NCBI GenBank assembly: GCA_022483015.1
Contig: JAKVOB010000001.1
Span: 310,001 to 374,000 of the forward strand
Origin: Atopobiaceae bacterium
GTDB taxonomy: Bacteria; Actinomycetota; Coriobacteriia; Coriobacteriales; Atopobiaceae
Length of the DNA stretch: 64,000 nt
Direction: 5' to 3'
Shown here: positions 44,545 to 58,500 of the stretch, piece by piece
Position numbering within the stretch: position 1 is the stretch's first letter
Layout of the letters: the number at the start of each line of letters is the position of its first letter
Made by a program: the position numbers and the translations under genes
Notes under the pieces: generated by a model
What the model saw: the letters and a program-made list of their open reading frames with translations, nothing else
Databases searched by the model: none
What the model was told of the DNA's origin: nothing

Positions 44545-45576
44545 ATGCCTCACGATCCCGTCACCTCGGCGCCGTCCCACACGCGCGTCTTCGACCTCCA
44601 CTGCGACACGTTGGACTGCCTTGCCTGGCCCACGCTGCCCGACGAGCTCACCGGCGGGAAGAGCGTCCAGGACGAGCCCTGTGCGCACGTGGCGGGCCCC
44701 CTCGAGGACTTCGGCACCTGGGATGGGCATCTCTCGCTTGACGGCACCGCCGACCTCGAGTGGTGCCAGTGCCTGGCGGTCTTCCTGCCCGACGACTTGG
44801 ACGTCCCCCAATCGGTCGACTTCTTCGACCGCGTCTCGTCCACGCTCGCGACCCACGTCGGGGCGCATCCCGACCGCCTGGCACAGGCCCGCAGCATCCG
44901 AGAGGTCGATGCTGCGCTCGACGCCGGCAGGATGGCGGGGATGCTGACCATCGAGAACGGCAAGCTCCTGGCCGCCGGTCCTGACATGGTCGAGCGCATC
45001 GATGCTGCCGGCGTGCGCATGCTCACGCTCACCTGGAACGCCGCGAATCCCCTTGGCAGCGGCCACAAGAGCGAGGAGGGGCTCACATCCTTCGGGCGCA
45101 GCATGGTCCGCGAGCTGGAAGGTCACCACATCGTCGTGGACGTCTCGCATCTCAACGACCCGGGCTTCGCGGACGTCTCCCGCGTCGCGCGGCGTCCCTT
45201 CGTAGCGAGTCACTCCAACTCACGAGCCATCTGCGACGTCCCCCGCAACCTCACCGACGACCAGTTCAGGGCGATTCGCGACGCAGGGGGCATCGTCGGC
45301 CTCAACCTCTACCGGTCGTTCCTCTCGACCGAGCATGACGACCCCACGCCGGATGACATCTGTGCCCACGTAGAGCATTGGCTTGACCTCGACGGCGAGG
45401 ACGTCGTCGCGCTTGGCACCGACAACGACGGATGCACGACCCCGAGCTGGCTCCCCTCCTGCAGGCACATGGACACGCTGGCCTCGGTTCTTTCCGCCCG
45501 ATTTGGGTATGAGCTTGCAGACAGGCTGCTCTTCTCCAACGCACATGCCTTCTTCGAGAGGGCCGAACAGGACTGA
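44545..45576 (+). CDS. Membrane dipeptidase-type (M19) metallopeptidase
   Basis: Zinc dipeptidase of the amidohydrolase fold, 343 residues. Signatures are FDLHCDTLD near the N-terminus (His19, Asp21), the bridging-Glu block GMLTIENGK, VDVSHLNDPGF, PFVASHSNSRAICDVPRNLTDDQ and GTDNDGC with further metal and substrate residues. These enzymes cleave dipeptides, including D-amino-acid ones. There is no signal peptide, so it is cytoplasmic. Start ATG 44545 after GAGAGGA. It lies 13 bp before the patatin-like gene, forming a two-gene operon. Confidence 0.92.
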   Translation: MPHDPVTSAPSHTRVFDLHCDTLDCLAWPTLPDELTGGKSVQDEPCAHVAGPLEDFGTWDGHLSLDGTADLEWCQCLAVFLPDDLDVPQSVDFFDRVSSTLATHVGAHPDRLAQARSIREVDAALDAGRMAGMLTIENGKLLAAGPDMVERIDAAGVRMLTLTWNAANPLGSGHKSEEGLTSFGRSMVRELEGHHIVVDVSHLNDPGFADVSRVARRPFVASHSNSRAICDVPRNLTDDQFRAIRDAGGIVGLNLYRSFLSTEHDDPTPDDICAHVEHWLDLDGEDVVALGTDNDGCTTPSWLPSCRHMDTLASVLSARFGYELADRLLFSNAHAFFERAEQD

Positions 45577-45589
45577 CCCAGGAGGGACC

Positions 45590-46528
45590 ATGAGCCATCT
45601 CAACGGCGTCGGCATCGCGTTCTGCGGTGGCGGGTTCAGGTCGTTCTCGGAGGTCGCCGCCATCGAGAGCATGGAGCGGGCAGGCGTGACACCAGCCGCC
45701 TCCGCGGGGACATCGATGGGATCGCTCGTCGCCACGCTGGTCGCCGCAGGGCTTCCTGCATCGCGCATCGCCGATCTCCTGCTCGACCTCGACAGGCGCG
45801 TCGTCGAGACCGGTCTCCTCAAGAACCTCGGTCGCCACATCCTCAGCATGGTGAACGACCTCGGTCTCATACCGTCAGAGAAGATCCGCGAGCAGGTGGG
45901 GATCACCCTCGACGATGCCGGCATAGGGCGCTTCTCCGACCTCGCGATGCCACTTGCCATGCCCGCCGTGGACGTGCTCACAGGCGAGCTTGTGGTCTTC
46001 ACCAACACCCCTGGGCTGTTCGAGAACGACCGCGGGGGATGGACGTGCCTCGTCGGCGATCACTCGCTCGCAGACACCATAACGGCATCGGCCTCATATC
46101 CCCTGGCCATCCAGCCCATCCAACTCGCGGGGCACACCCTCATGGACGGCGGGAGCCGGATGAACCTCCCCACCCCGCTGTTCGACCGCTCGCTCGTGGA
46201 TGCCGTGGTGGGCGTCGGGATGATCCGCCATTACAAGCCGCTCGAGAGCCCTGGCCCCATGGACGTCTGGAACCGGACCGTCTCCTACGGCGCCACCCAG
46301 CTCGACCGCATCTATGCCCAGGCAGCCGACATCTACGTGAACCTGCCCGTCTCGGGGGAGGACGCCTTCCAGGCAGGCAGCGGCCCCACCGTCATCGCCG
46401 AGGCCCGTCAGATGATCGCCGAGAGACCCATCGACTGGGGCGCGGCCAAGCCGGGCCCCCTCACGGCGGTGGCACGTGCCGCGACCGACGCCATCGCACG
46501 CATGATGAGGCCCGCAGACCAGGCTTGA
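45590..46528 (+). CDS. Patatin-like phospholipase/lipid acyl hydrolase
   Basis: The 312-residue protein has the patatin catalytic dyad: glycine-rich oxyanion loop GIAFCGGGFRSF, nucleophile elbow GTSMGS with Ser42, and Asp186 in MDGGSR. ITASASYPLAIQPIQL corresponds to the conserved region before the DGG motif. Such proteins release fatty acids from phospholipids or other lipids. No signal peptide or membrane helix. Start ATG 45590 follows GGAGG; the frame upstream is inside the M19 gene. It shares an operon with that dipeptidase; a joint role is not obvious. Confidence 0.9.
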   Translation: MSHLNGVGIAFCGGGFRSFSEVAAIESMERAGVTPAASAGTSMGSLVATLVAAGLPASRIADLLLDLDRRVVETGLLKNLGRHILSMVNDLGLIPSEKIREQVGITLDDAGIGRFSDLAMPLAMPAVDVLTGELVVFTNTPGLFENDRGGWTCLVGDHSLADTITASASYPLAIQPIQLAGHTLMDGGSRMNLPTPLFDRSLVDAVVGVGMIRHYKPLESPGPMDVWNRTVSYGATQLDRIYAQAADIYVNLPVSGEDAFQAGSGPTVIAEARQMIAERPIDWGAAKPGPLTAVARAATDAIARMMRPADQA

Positions 46529-46536
46529 CCAAGAGG

Positions 46537-47565
46537 TCAGCCGCAGTGGCTCTCGGAGCCGTCCTCTGGCTCCTCGTCGACCCTCCAGAAGGCCTTGATG
46601 AGCGCACAGACGGCGATGCCCACCAGGATCAGCACCCAGCCAGGATGCCAGAGTCCCATGAGGAGCCCGACCGAGAGGAACGCGAAGAGGGCCGCGGAGC
46701 CCACGAGACCTGTGACGGCGCCACGCCGCCTACGAGACGAGCGTTCCCCACAGAAGGCGTCAGCGACCCCTGACACCCCCGACCAGACCCCTGTCGAGAA
46801 GAGCACCACGAGCCCCTCCCTCCACATGCCTCCCAGGACACCCATGCAGATGAAGGCGATGAGGGCGATCCAGCCACACGGGAACCGATGCATCCACGTA
46901 TGGTGGTGCTGCAGGTGCCTCTGGGCTTCGTTCCAGCTCTCACAGTGCTCGCCGTTCACCGTGAACCCGCCCGACGAGTCGGCGTGGACCTCGTTGCCGT
47001 CATGGTCGCTCACGCGGAAGGCACCGCCGGAGCCCATGTCCACATGGTCGCCCTTGCCGGGGTCGCTCACATGGATGCCGTCCAGCCCCACATGCACGTC
47101 GGTGCCCGCATGGTCATGGACGTTGATTCCGTCGCGCCAGTTCATATGGACATGGTCCCCGCCGTCGTGTACGTCGATCCCGTCCGAGAAGGACACGTGC
47201 GTAGGCTCGGCCTCCCTAGCTCCAACCGATGATCCCTTGTCCGCGTTCGTGCAGCCATCCGCGCTGTCGGCCTCAGGGTCCAAGGGAGCGCCCGCCCCCT
47301 CGACGACGTCGCATGCGACCGCAGGCTCATCGTTGCTGGCGTCCACGAGGTCATGAGCCTCAGGGTCGCCCTTGAGAAGGTCGTCCAGGCTCATGCCATA
47401 GAGGTCCGCAAGCGCGATGAGGTTGTCGGTGTCCGGGCTCGACTCAGCCCGCTCCCACTTCGATACGGCCTGACGGCTCACACCGAGCTGGTTGGCGAGG
47501 GACTCCTGTGAGAGCCCGCGGTCACGCCTGAGCTTGGAGAGACGATAGGCGATATCGACGTTCAT
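46537..47565 (-). CDS. XRE-family regulator fused to a His-rich repeat domain and four membrane helices
   Basis: The 342-residue protein starts with a Cro/XRE helix-turn-helix (residues 7-62; RDRGLSQESLANQLGVSRQAVSKWE). After an acidic linker comes a repeat region at about 122-206 in which 16-19-residue units recur: SDGIDVHDGGDHVHM, RDGINVHDHAGTDVHV, LDGIHVSDPGKGDHVDM, GAFRVSDHDGNEVHA, GGFTVNGEH. It is rich in His and Asp and looks like stacked beta strands. Then HHHTWMH and about four membrane helices (230-328). DNA binding tied to the membrane with a possible metal-binding sensor is my inference. Start ATG 47563-47565 after GAAGGG. A palindrome lies at its promoter. Confidence 0.85.
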   Translation of the reverse strand: MNVDIAYRLSKLRRDRGLSQESLANQLGVSRQAVSKWERAESSPDTDNLIALADLYGMSLDDLLKGDPEAHDLVDASNDEPAVACDVVEGAGAPLDPEADSADGCTNADKGSSVGAREAEPTHVSFSDGIDVHDGGDHVHMNWRDGINVHDHAGTDVHVGLDGIHVSDPGKGDHVDMGSGGAFRVSDHDGNEVHADSSGGFTVNGEHCESWNEAQRHLQHHHTWMHRFPCGWIALIAFICMGVLGGMWREGLVVLFSTGVWSGVSGVADAFCGERSSRRRRGAVTGLVGSAALFAFLSVGLLMGLWHPGWVLILVGIAVCALIKAFWRVDEEPEDGSESHCG

Positions 47566-47634
47566 GGCGTATCCCTTCGGTCTGGTTCGGTATGCAAGCA
47601 CCATCCTGGGGTTGCGGTATTGCCAATTCCACCT

Positions 47635-47671
47635 ATTCTAGTGCGCAATTCTCGACGCAACCAGCGGTTGC
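47635..47671 (-). promoter_or_regulatory. Promoter -10 and candidate autoregulatory operator of the XRE gene
   Basis: Minus strand TAGAAT (47635-47640) is preceded by the perfect palindrome GCAACCGCTGGTTGC (47657-47671), which would overlap the -35 region, a usual place for an XRE repressor. Confidence 0.4.
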
Positions 47672-47735
47672 GCCATGAGAGGGGAGTCCTTCTGGCCGTA
47701 GTTCCCGCTGCCGCGACAGGTGGCCCGCAAACGAG

Positions 47736-47769
47736 AGGAGGCCCCGGTCCAGACGGACCGGGGCCTCCT
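47736..47769 (-). terminator. rRNA operon terminator
   Basis: A perfect 15-bp stem (AGGAGGCCCCGGTCC and its complement) with a 4-base loop lies 27 bp beyond the 5S gene. Confidence 0.9.
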
Positions 47770-47796
47770 GCCTCGATAGAGAAAATGCCCTTCGTT

Positions 47797-47912
47797 GGTC
47801 AGCGACGACCTGCTCTCCCACGGACTACACCGCAGTACCATCGGCGCTCGGGGGCTTAACTTCTGGGTTCGGAATGGGACCAGGTGTACCTCCCCTGCCA
47901 TAATCGCTGACC
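47797..47912 (-). rRNA. rrf: 5S ribosomal RNA
   Basis: About 116 nt. The minus strand holds the conserved 5S core CCCATTCCGAACCCAGAAGT and GATGGTACTGCG. The ends GGTCAGCGA/TCGCTGACC pair, and flanking sequence extends this stem (AATGCCCTTCGTT...), the likely maturation stem. Confidence 0.96.
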
Positions 47913-48030
47913 AACGAAGGGCATTCTGCTGTCAAGGGGTCCGACTACGTCGTACCCTGATGGCTACACAGCGTGAACACGAGCTTTCCAAGAAGTCGCA
48001 TGAGATGCGCAAACACAAACCAAAAGAGAA

Positions 48031-52788
<4,758 letters not shown>

Positions 52789-53019
52789 CCGAAGCCCTAA
52801 AGTTTAAAGCAGTGAGCTGATCTCGTCTCGAATTCCGCTGATCTATTTCGGATTCGCTGATTTGAATTGACGTGGCACATATTGCTATGTACTCACATAT
52901 TCGAAATTTCGCTGGTCTGTCTTTGTCGATCTTTCGATCGCAGTATCCGGTTTTCAAGGTTCGCTGCGCCGTCCGTGTGCCCTTCGTTGCCTCTGGGCTC
53001 GTTTGCGGCGCGAGGAATT

Positions 53020-53048
53020 ACTATACGCACCCTCGGCGCCCTGAGGCA
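53020..53048 (-). promoter_or_regulatory. Candidate rRNA promoter and leader
   Basis: Minus strand TGCCTC, 17-base spacer, TATAGT, about 232 bp before the 16S 5' end. The -10 is good, the -35 poor. The leader 52789-53019 contains no gene; CTTGAAAACCGGATAC near 52952-52967 and palindromic ATCTTTCGAT are likely processing or antitermination elements. Confidence 0.4.
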
Positions 53049-53085
53049 CGGGAATCTGGTGAGCGGCCATTCGTTCACAGTTACT

Positions 53086-54477
53086 TCACATATCGCCATG
53101 GGCGAGGGCCGCACCGGCGTCGAGGAGGGCGTCCCTGCCCGCGGCCGAGGAGCACTCCGCCGTCACGCGCACGAAGGGCTCCGTGCGGGAGGGACGGACG
53201 AGCAGCCAGGAGCCGTCCTCCATCTCGAGGCGGATCCCGTCCATATGGTTGACGTGCACGGGGACCTGCCCGGCGACGCTCGCCGGGTTGGCACCAGGCA
53301 GCACGTTGCGGAGCGTCTGTATCTCCGCGGAGCCCAGCCGGACGTCGCGTCGTCCATAGTCCATGTGCCCCAGGCGTGCCTCGAGGTCATCGACCAGCTC
53401 CGTGAGCGTCAGGTGGGTGGTGCCCATGAGCTCGCAGACGAGCAGCGCCTCCATGAGACCGTCGCGCGTAGGCGCCAGGGCGGGCACGCACATGCCGCAG
53501 AGCTCGTCGCAACCGAGCAGCACGCCGCCACGCACGATCTCATCGTGCACCCAGCAGAAGCCGGCAGCACAGACGACGACCTCGCAACCCAGGCGCTCTG
53601 CCTGGCGCTTCACGAGCGCCGATGCCGACTGCGGCACGATGATCCTGCCGCTGAGCCCCCTACCCTCGACGAGATGGTCCATGATGAGCGCGACGACCTT
53701 GTGCGCCGGGACGAGGTTCCCGCGCTCGTCGACGATGCCGATCCTGTCTCCGGCACCCTCGCACACGATTCCGAGGTCCGCGCCCTTCTCGACGACCTCA
53801 CGCTCGCAGTCGTCGACCCATGGCTCGAAGACCTCGGGGTGAAGCCCGCCGAAGTCTCCCACGGCATCCCCGTGCATCTCGTGCACGTCCAGCCCCTCCT
53901 CCTCGAGGAGATGGGCGAGGTGCCCCCGTGCCGCGCCATACATGGGGTCGACGACGACCGAGAGCGATGAGCCTGCAAGGGCCTCGTGGTCCGCCAGGCC
54001 ATGCAACGTGCGCAGGTAGGGACCCATGAGGTCCACCGTCCCGACCTCCCCGGTGATGTCGGGGGCATCTGGCGGGACCAGCGCCTCCATGGTCTCCAGG
54101 TCGAGCGCATCCACGGCCGAGCCGTCCGCACACCTGATACGGAGGCCTCCCATGCCCGCAGGTCGCTGCGAGGCCGTGACCATGACGCCGCCGCAGGCCC
54201 CCTGGTCCGTGTTGATCGCGCGGGCGAGCGCGGGCGTCGGACAGGCCGAGTCAGAGAGGTGAACGTCGAGGCCGTGCGCCGAGAGCACGACGGCCGCGGC
54301 GCGCGCGAACTCATCTGACCCATCCCTGGTGTCATATCCTACGTAGACGGCAGCACCAGGCATCGAGGCAGACCACAGGGATGCCGCTGCGTCCACGACA
54401 CGGCTCACGTTGCCTACTTCGAAGCCGTCGTCGTAGCGTGCGTACCAACCATCTGCCACAAAGTGGATGACCTGCAT
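53086..54477 (-). CDS. Phosphohexomutase-family protein (phosphoglucomutase/phosphomannomutase-like) with degenerate active-site loops
   Basis: The 463-residue protein has the four-domain alpha-D-phosphohexomutase layout, but each loop departs from the norm. The phosphoserine loop TASHNP reads TASQRP, keeping Ser103. The metal loop DxDxDR reads E240-G-A-G-D244-R. The sugar loop GEESGH reads GCDELCGM, and the phosphate loop RPSGTEP reads RPSRTEP. It may still act on an unusual substrate or be a pseudoenzyme. It lies 52 bp downstream of galU in the glycogen region, where a glucose-1-phosphate mutase would fit. Start ATG 54475-54477; GGAGG is 12 bases upstream, somewhat far. Confidence 0.8.
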   Translation of the reverse strand: MQVIHFVADGWYARYDDGFEVGNVSRVVDAAASLWSASMPGAAVYVGYDTRDGSDEFARAAAVVLSAHGLDVHLSDSACPTPALARAINTDQGACGGVMVTASQRPAGMGGLRIRCADGSAVDALDLETMEALVPPDAPDITGEVGTVDLMGPYLRTLHGLADHEALAGSSLSVVVDPMYGAARGHLAHLLEEEGLDVHEMHGDAVGDFGGLHPEVFEPWVDDCEREVVEKGADLGIVCEGAGDRIGIVDERGNLVPAHKVVALIMDHLVEGRGLSGRIIVPQSASALVKRQAERLGCEVVVCAAGFCWVHDEIVRGGVLLGCDELCGMCVPALAPTRDGLMEALLVCELMGTTHLTLTELVDDLEARLGHMDYGRRDVRLGSAEIQTLRNVLPGANPASVAGQVPVHVNHMDGIRLEMEDGSWLLVRPSRTEPFVRVTAECSSAAGRDALLDAGAALAHGDM

Positions 54478-54529
54478 GTTGAACGATGACCTCCGAGGGG
54501 TCTCGAGATGGGTTCTGACTATACGTGCC

Positions 54530-55426
54530 TTATGCCAGCGATACCGGGCCCAGCGCCTCGCGGAATGCCTGCGCCATGACGGGATCCGCGAGCGCCATAC
54601 GTGCGTTGGTGGCTGCCCATGCCGCAGGCGTCCCGGTGTCGCAGCCCTCGTCGGCATCGACCACCACGGCATACATCTCCTCCTCGTCGAGGAGGCGGAC
54701 CATGGCGTCGGTCAGCTGGATCTCGCCACCTGCACCCGGCACCTGTGTGCCGAGAAGGTCCATGATCCGCGGCGAGAGCAGGTAACGACCCACGATGAAG
54801 AGGTGGGACGGCGCATCTGCCTGGGAGGGCTTCTCGACCATGCCTGACATCTTCCAGACCGCCCCCGCCTGCTCACCCGAAGCAGAGCTTCCCTCGAGGG
54901 ATCCGATGCATGAGCCTGCGATGATCCCATAGCGGCTCACCTGGTCGGCGGCGACTGGTGCCACCGCGATGACGGAGGCCATCCCATGCGCACGGGACAC
55001 CTCGAGCATGTCCTTGTTCATCTGCTGGTCGGGGACGAAGTAGTCGCCGAGGAGGACGAAGAAGGGCTCGTCGCCCACCTCGGACGCAGCACAGTGCACG
55101 GCATGGCCCAGGCCGAGCGGCTCGTCCTGGTACACGAACGACACCGGCAGGGCCCCTGCCTCGTGGACCTTGTCGGCCTCCGCGTCCTTGCCACGATGCC
55201 TCAGCATCGCCTCGAAATCCGGGTCTGGCGAGAAGTACTGCTCGATCTGGGGCTTCTCGCGAGAGTTGACGATCACGCACCCATCGACGCCTTCGGGCGC
55301 GAGGGCCTCCTCGACGACATATTGGATGACCGGCTTGTCAAGCACGGGCAGGAGCTCCTTGGCGCCGCACTTGGTGGCGGGCAGAAAACGAGTCCCGAGT
55401 CCCGCAGCCGGTATGATTGCCTTCAT
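54530..55426 (-). CDS. galU: UTP-glucose-1-phosphate uridylyltransferase
   Basis: Makes UDP-glucose from glucose-1-phosphate and UTP. The 298-residue protein opens with KAIIPAAGLGTRFLPATKC, the nucleotide-binding signature, then KELLPVLDKPVIQYVVEEA, LGLGHAVHCA, FVLLGDYFVPD and the late GGEIQLTDAMVRLL. Size and order are standard. Start ATG 55424-55426 after GAAGGG; the longer frame crosses the 160-bp gap to the GH13-GH77 gene. It is followed by the mutase-like gene. Confidence 0.95.
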   Translation of the reverse strand: MKAIIPAAGLGTRFLPATKCGAKELLPVLDKPVIQYVVEEALAPEGVDGCVIVNSREKPQIEQYFSPDPDFEAMLRHRGKDAEADKVHEAGALPVSFVYQDEPLGLGHAVHCAASEVGDEPFFVLLGDYFVPDQQMNKDMLEVSRAHGMASVIAVAPVAADQVSRYGIIAGSCIGSLEGSSASGEQAGAVWKMSGMVEKPSQADAPSHLFIVGRYLLSPRIMDLLGTQVPGAGGEIQLTDAMVRLLDEEEMYAVVVDADEGCDTGTPAAWAATNARMALADPVMAQAFREALGPVSLA

Positions 55427-55586
55427 GAGAATCCCTTCACTCCCATCCGAGGACTCCGGATGCCTTGTCGGTCGTTTGGCTAGCACCTCAGAAACGATAG
55501 CGCGTGGCACCTTGCAAGCCGCGCCCTTCCATAGAAAGAGCGTCGAGGGCGCCGCCGAGCGGTCACGCTTCACCCCCCGGGCGGGG

Positions 55587-58500
55587 CTATCCTTCGTCGG
55601 GACCTTGGTCCGGGCCGCGTCCTGGGCCCCGGTGCGACTCGAGGGTGATCTGGGACAGGAAGGGAACGGAGCCATCGAAGGCGCCTTCCTCGGCCTGCCA
55701 GCTCCAATTCCCCTCCGCCGTGCCAGGCACGTTCATGCGTGCGGTGTCATCGAGCGCGAGCGCGTCCTGCAGCGGCATGATCACCACCGATGCCCGACTC
55801 CCCCACACCGAACAGGCCAGACGGTCTGCGAGCGTACGGGCCTCCTCCCCCGCGACCCCGTAGCGCAGCTCGCTCCACCCCAGCAACGTCGACGTGTCAT
55901 GCGTGCTGGTGTAGGCGACCTTGCCCGGAGAGGGGACATAGCCCTGGAGCACGTCGGCGTCAGAGAACTCGAGCACGTCCATACCCGTGAAGCCCCCCTG
56001 CGCCACGAGGGCGCGCACGGCCGGCGTGATGGTGCCGAGGTCCTCCGCGATGACAGGCAGCCTGCCGAGCCTCTCGTAGGCGGCCTCGAACAGGGCCATG
56101 CCAGGGCCCGGGAGCCAGCGCCCCTCGCGGGCGGTCTTGCCCTCCTCGATCGCATAGTAGGAGGAGAAGCCCAGGAAATGGTCGAGCCGCACATAGTCGT
56201 AGAGGGAGAAGGCGCGGCGAAGGCGGTCGAGCCACCACGAGTAGCCGTCCGTGGCCATGACCTTCCAGTCATAGGTCGGATTGCCCCAGAGCTGACCATC
56301 GGCAGCGAACGCATCCGGTGGAGTCCCTGCCTGCTCGCTCGCGAGTCCGGCATCATCGAGCCTGAAGAGGTCGGGGTTCGCCCAGACATCCGCAGAGTCC
56401 GCACTCACATACATCGGCATGTCCCCGATGATGTGGACGCCGTGGTCATGCGCATAGGCATGCAGGTCCTGCCACTCCCGCTCGAAGCGGTACTGGCAGA
56501 AGCGCCTGAAGCGCACCTCGCGTGCGAAGCGGGGGTCGACGGCAAGCTCGCTGTCGTAGTGCCTGAGGTCGAGCGGCCATTCCTGCCAAGGCTCGTCATC
56601 GCGTGCGGCATGTATCGCCGCGAAGCAGGCATAGGGGTCGAGCCAACCTGCATTGGCCTCGCAGAAGGAGCGGTAGTCATGGTCGGTCTCGTCGAACCTG
56701 GCAAACCCGGCACGCAGGGCGGCCTCGTCCTCCTCGAGGAGGTTCACGTTGCCCGCCATGGCCGACACGCCCGCATAGGGCGAGCCGTGCTCGTCCGTCG
56801 GATTGACGGGAAGGACCTGCCAGTAGGTGAGCCCGCAACTTGCGAGCTGGTCGACGAAGTGCCGTGCCTCGGCACCCAACGTCCCATGGCCGTCGCGCCC
56901 GCCCGGCAGCGACGTCACATGGCAGAGGATGCCGGCGCCACGTTCTGGGGCCTGGGCGATGCGTTCCGCGCCATGGAAGTAGAGGACCGCTGACCCCAAG
57001 GGAGAGAGCAGCACGTGGGCGAGTCCTGCCTCGAGCGTGACCTGGGCACCACCGACAAGGTCCTCTACCTGATCGCCCTGCACGCGGACGTAGGCATCAT
57101 GCTCGCACGAGGAGGACCGGTTGACGAAGACCACCAGCGACTCGCCCGAATGCTCCCCAGTCCCTCTGCGGATGAACCCGTAGACATCGTCGCCGCAGGA
57201 CAGCGGCTCGAAGGTCCCATTCACCAGATAGGGGAACGTACGGCGGAGCGCCATGGCATTGCGATAGATCGTCTCGCAGTCAGCATCCTCGTGCCCCCAA
57301 GGGAAGGTCCCTCTGTTGCAGGGATCGGTGAGGCCCTCGAGCCCGGCCTCGTCCCCGTAGTACACGCAGGGGACCCCGGGCATCGTCATCTGCACGAGCG
57401 CGGCGAGCCATAGACGGCTCTTCGCAAGGCCACGCTGGCCCTCGGTGAGGCGATAGCAGGCTCGCTCCTGCTCGGTCATGCCACTTGGGTCAGGGCACCC
57501 CCCGAGCACGGAGAGAAGCCTGGTCCTGTCATGGCTCCCCAACAGGTTGAGCGCGCAGGCGAATGCCTCGGGAGGGTAGCTCTCCTGGAGCGACAGCATC
57601 CTCTCGACGACCTCGTCCGCAGGTATCTCGTTGGTGAGGAAGTCGAGCAAGGCCGTCCGGAAGGGGTAGTCCATGGCACTGTCGAGCTCATCGCCAAGCA
57701 GGTAGCGACGCGTCTTGCCATAGGCGACCTTGTTGGATGCGTCCTCCCAGACCTCACCTATGAGAAGCCCGTTCGGGCGCTCCTCGAGCACCGCCCCCTT
57801 GATGGCGGCGATGAAGTCGTCGGGAAGCTCGTCGGCGACATCGAGACGCCAGCCGCTCGCCCCCGCACGGAGCCAATGTCTGACGACGCCGTCCCTGCCA
57901 AGCATGAACCTGCGATAGCTCGGCTCCTCCTCCTCGACGTCCGGAAGGTCGGCGACGCCCCACCAGCTGCAGTAGGTCTTGCCATCGTTCTCTATCTTGT
58001 ACCAGCTGCGGTAGGGAGACTCCTCACTCTGGTAGGCACCAAGACCCGGATAGTTGCCATACTTGTTGAAGTAGCGCGAGTCGCACCCCGTATGGTTGAA
58101 CACACCGTCGAGAATCACATGCATGCCAAGGGACGAGGCCTCCACGCAGAGGGCACGGAAGTCCTCCTCGGTGCCCAGCAGGGGATCGATGCGCATGTAG
58201 TCGCCGGTGTCATAGCGATGGTTGCTCGCGGCCTCGAAGATGGGATTGAGGTAGATCACCGTGAAGCCCATCTCGCGCAGCCGGGAGAGCTCGCCGGTGA
58301 TGCCACGGAGGGTTCCCCCGTAGAAGTCCCAGCAGGTGATATGGCCTTCGTCATCCTTCTGATAGGTAGGGGGACGATCCCAGTCCTGCACGAGGACACG
58401 GTCGGGGCCATGGCGATGGCCCTCGAGCTCCACCTTGGCGTTGGCCTTCCAGTCATCACCTCGGCGGAACCTGTCCGGGAATATCTGATAGACGATGCCA

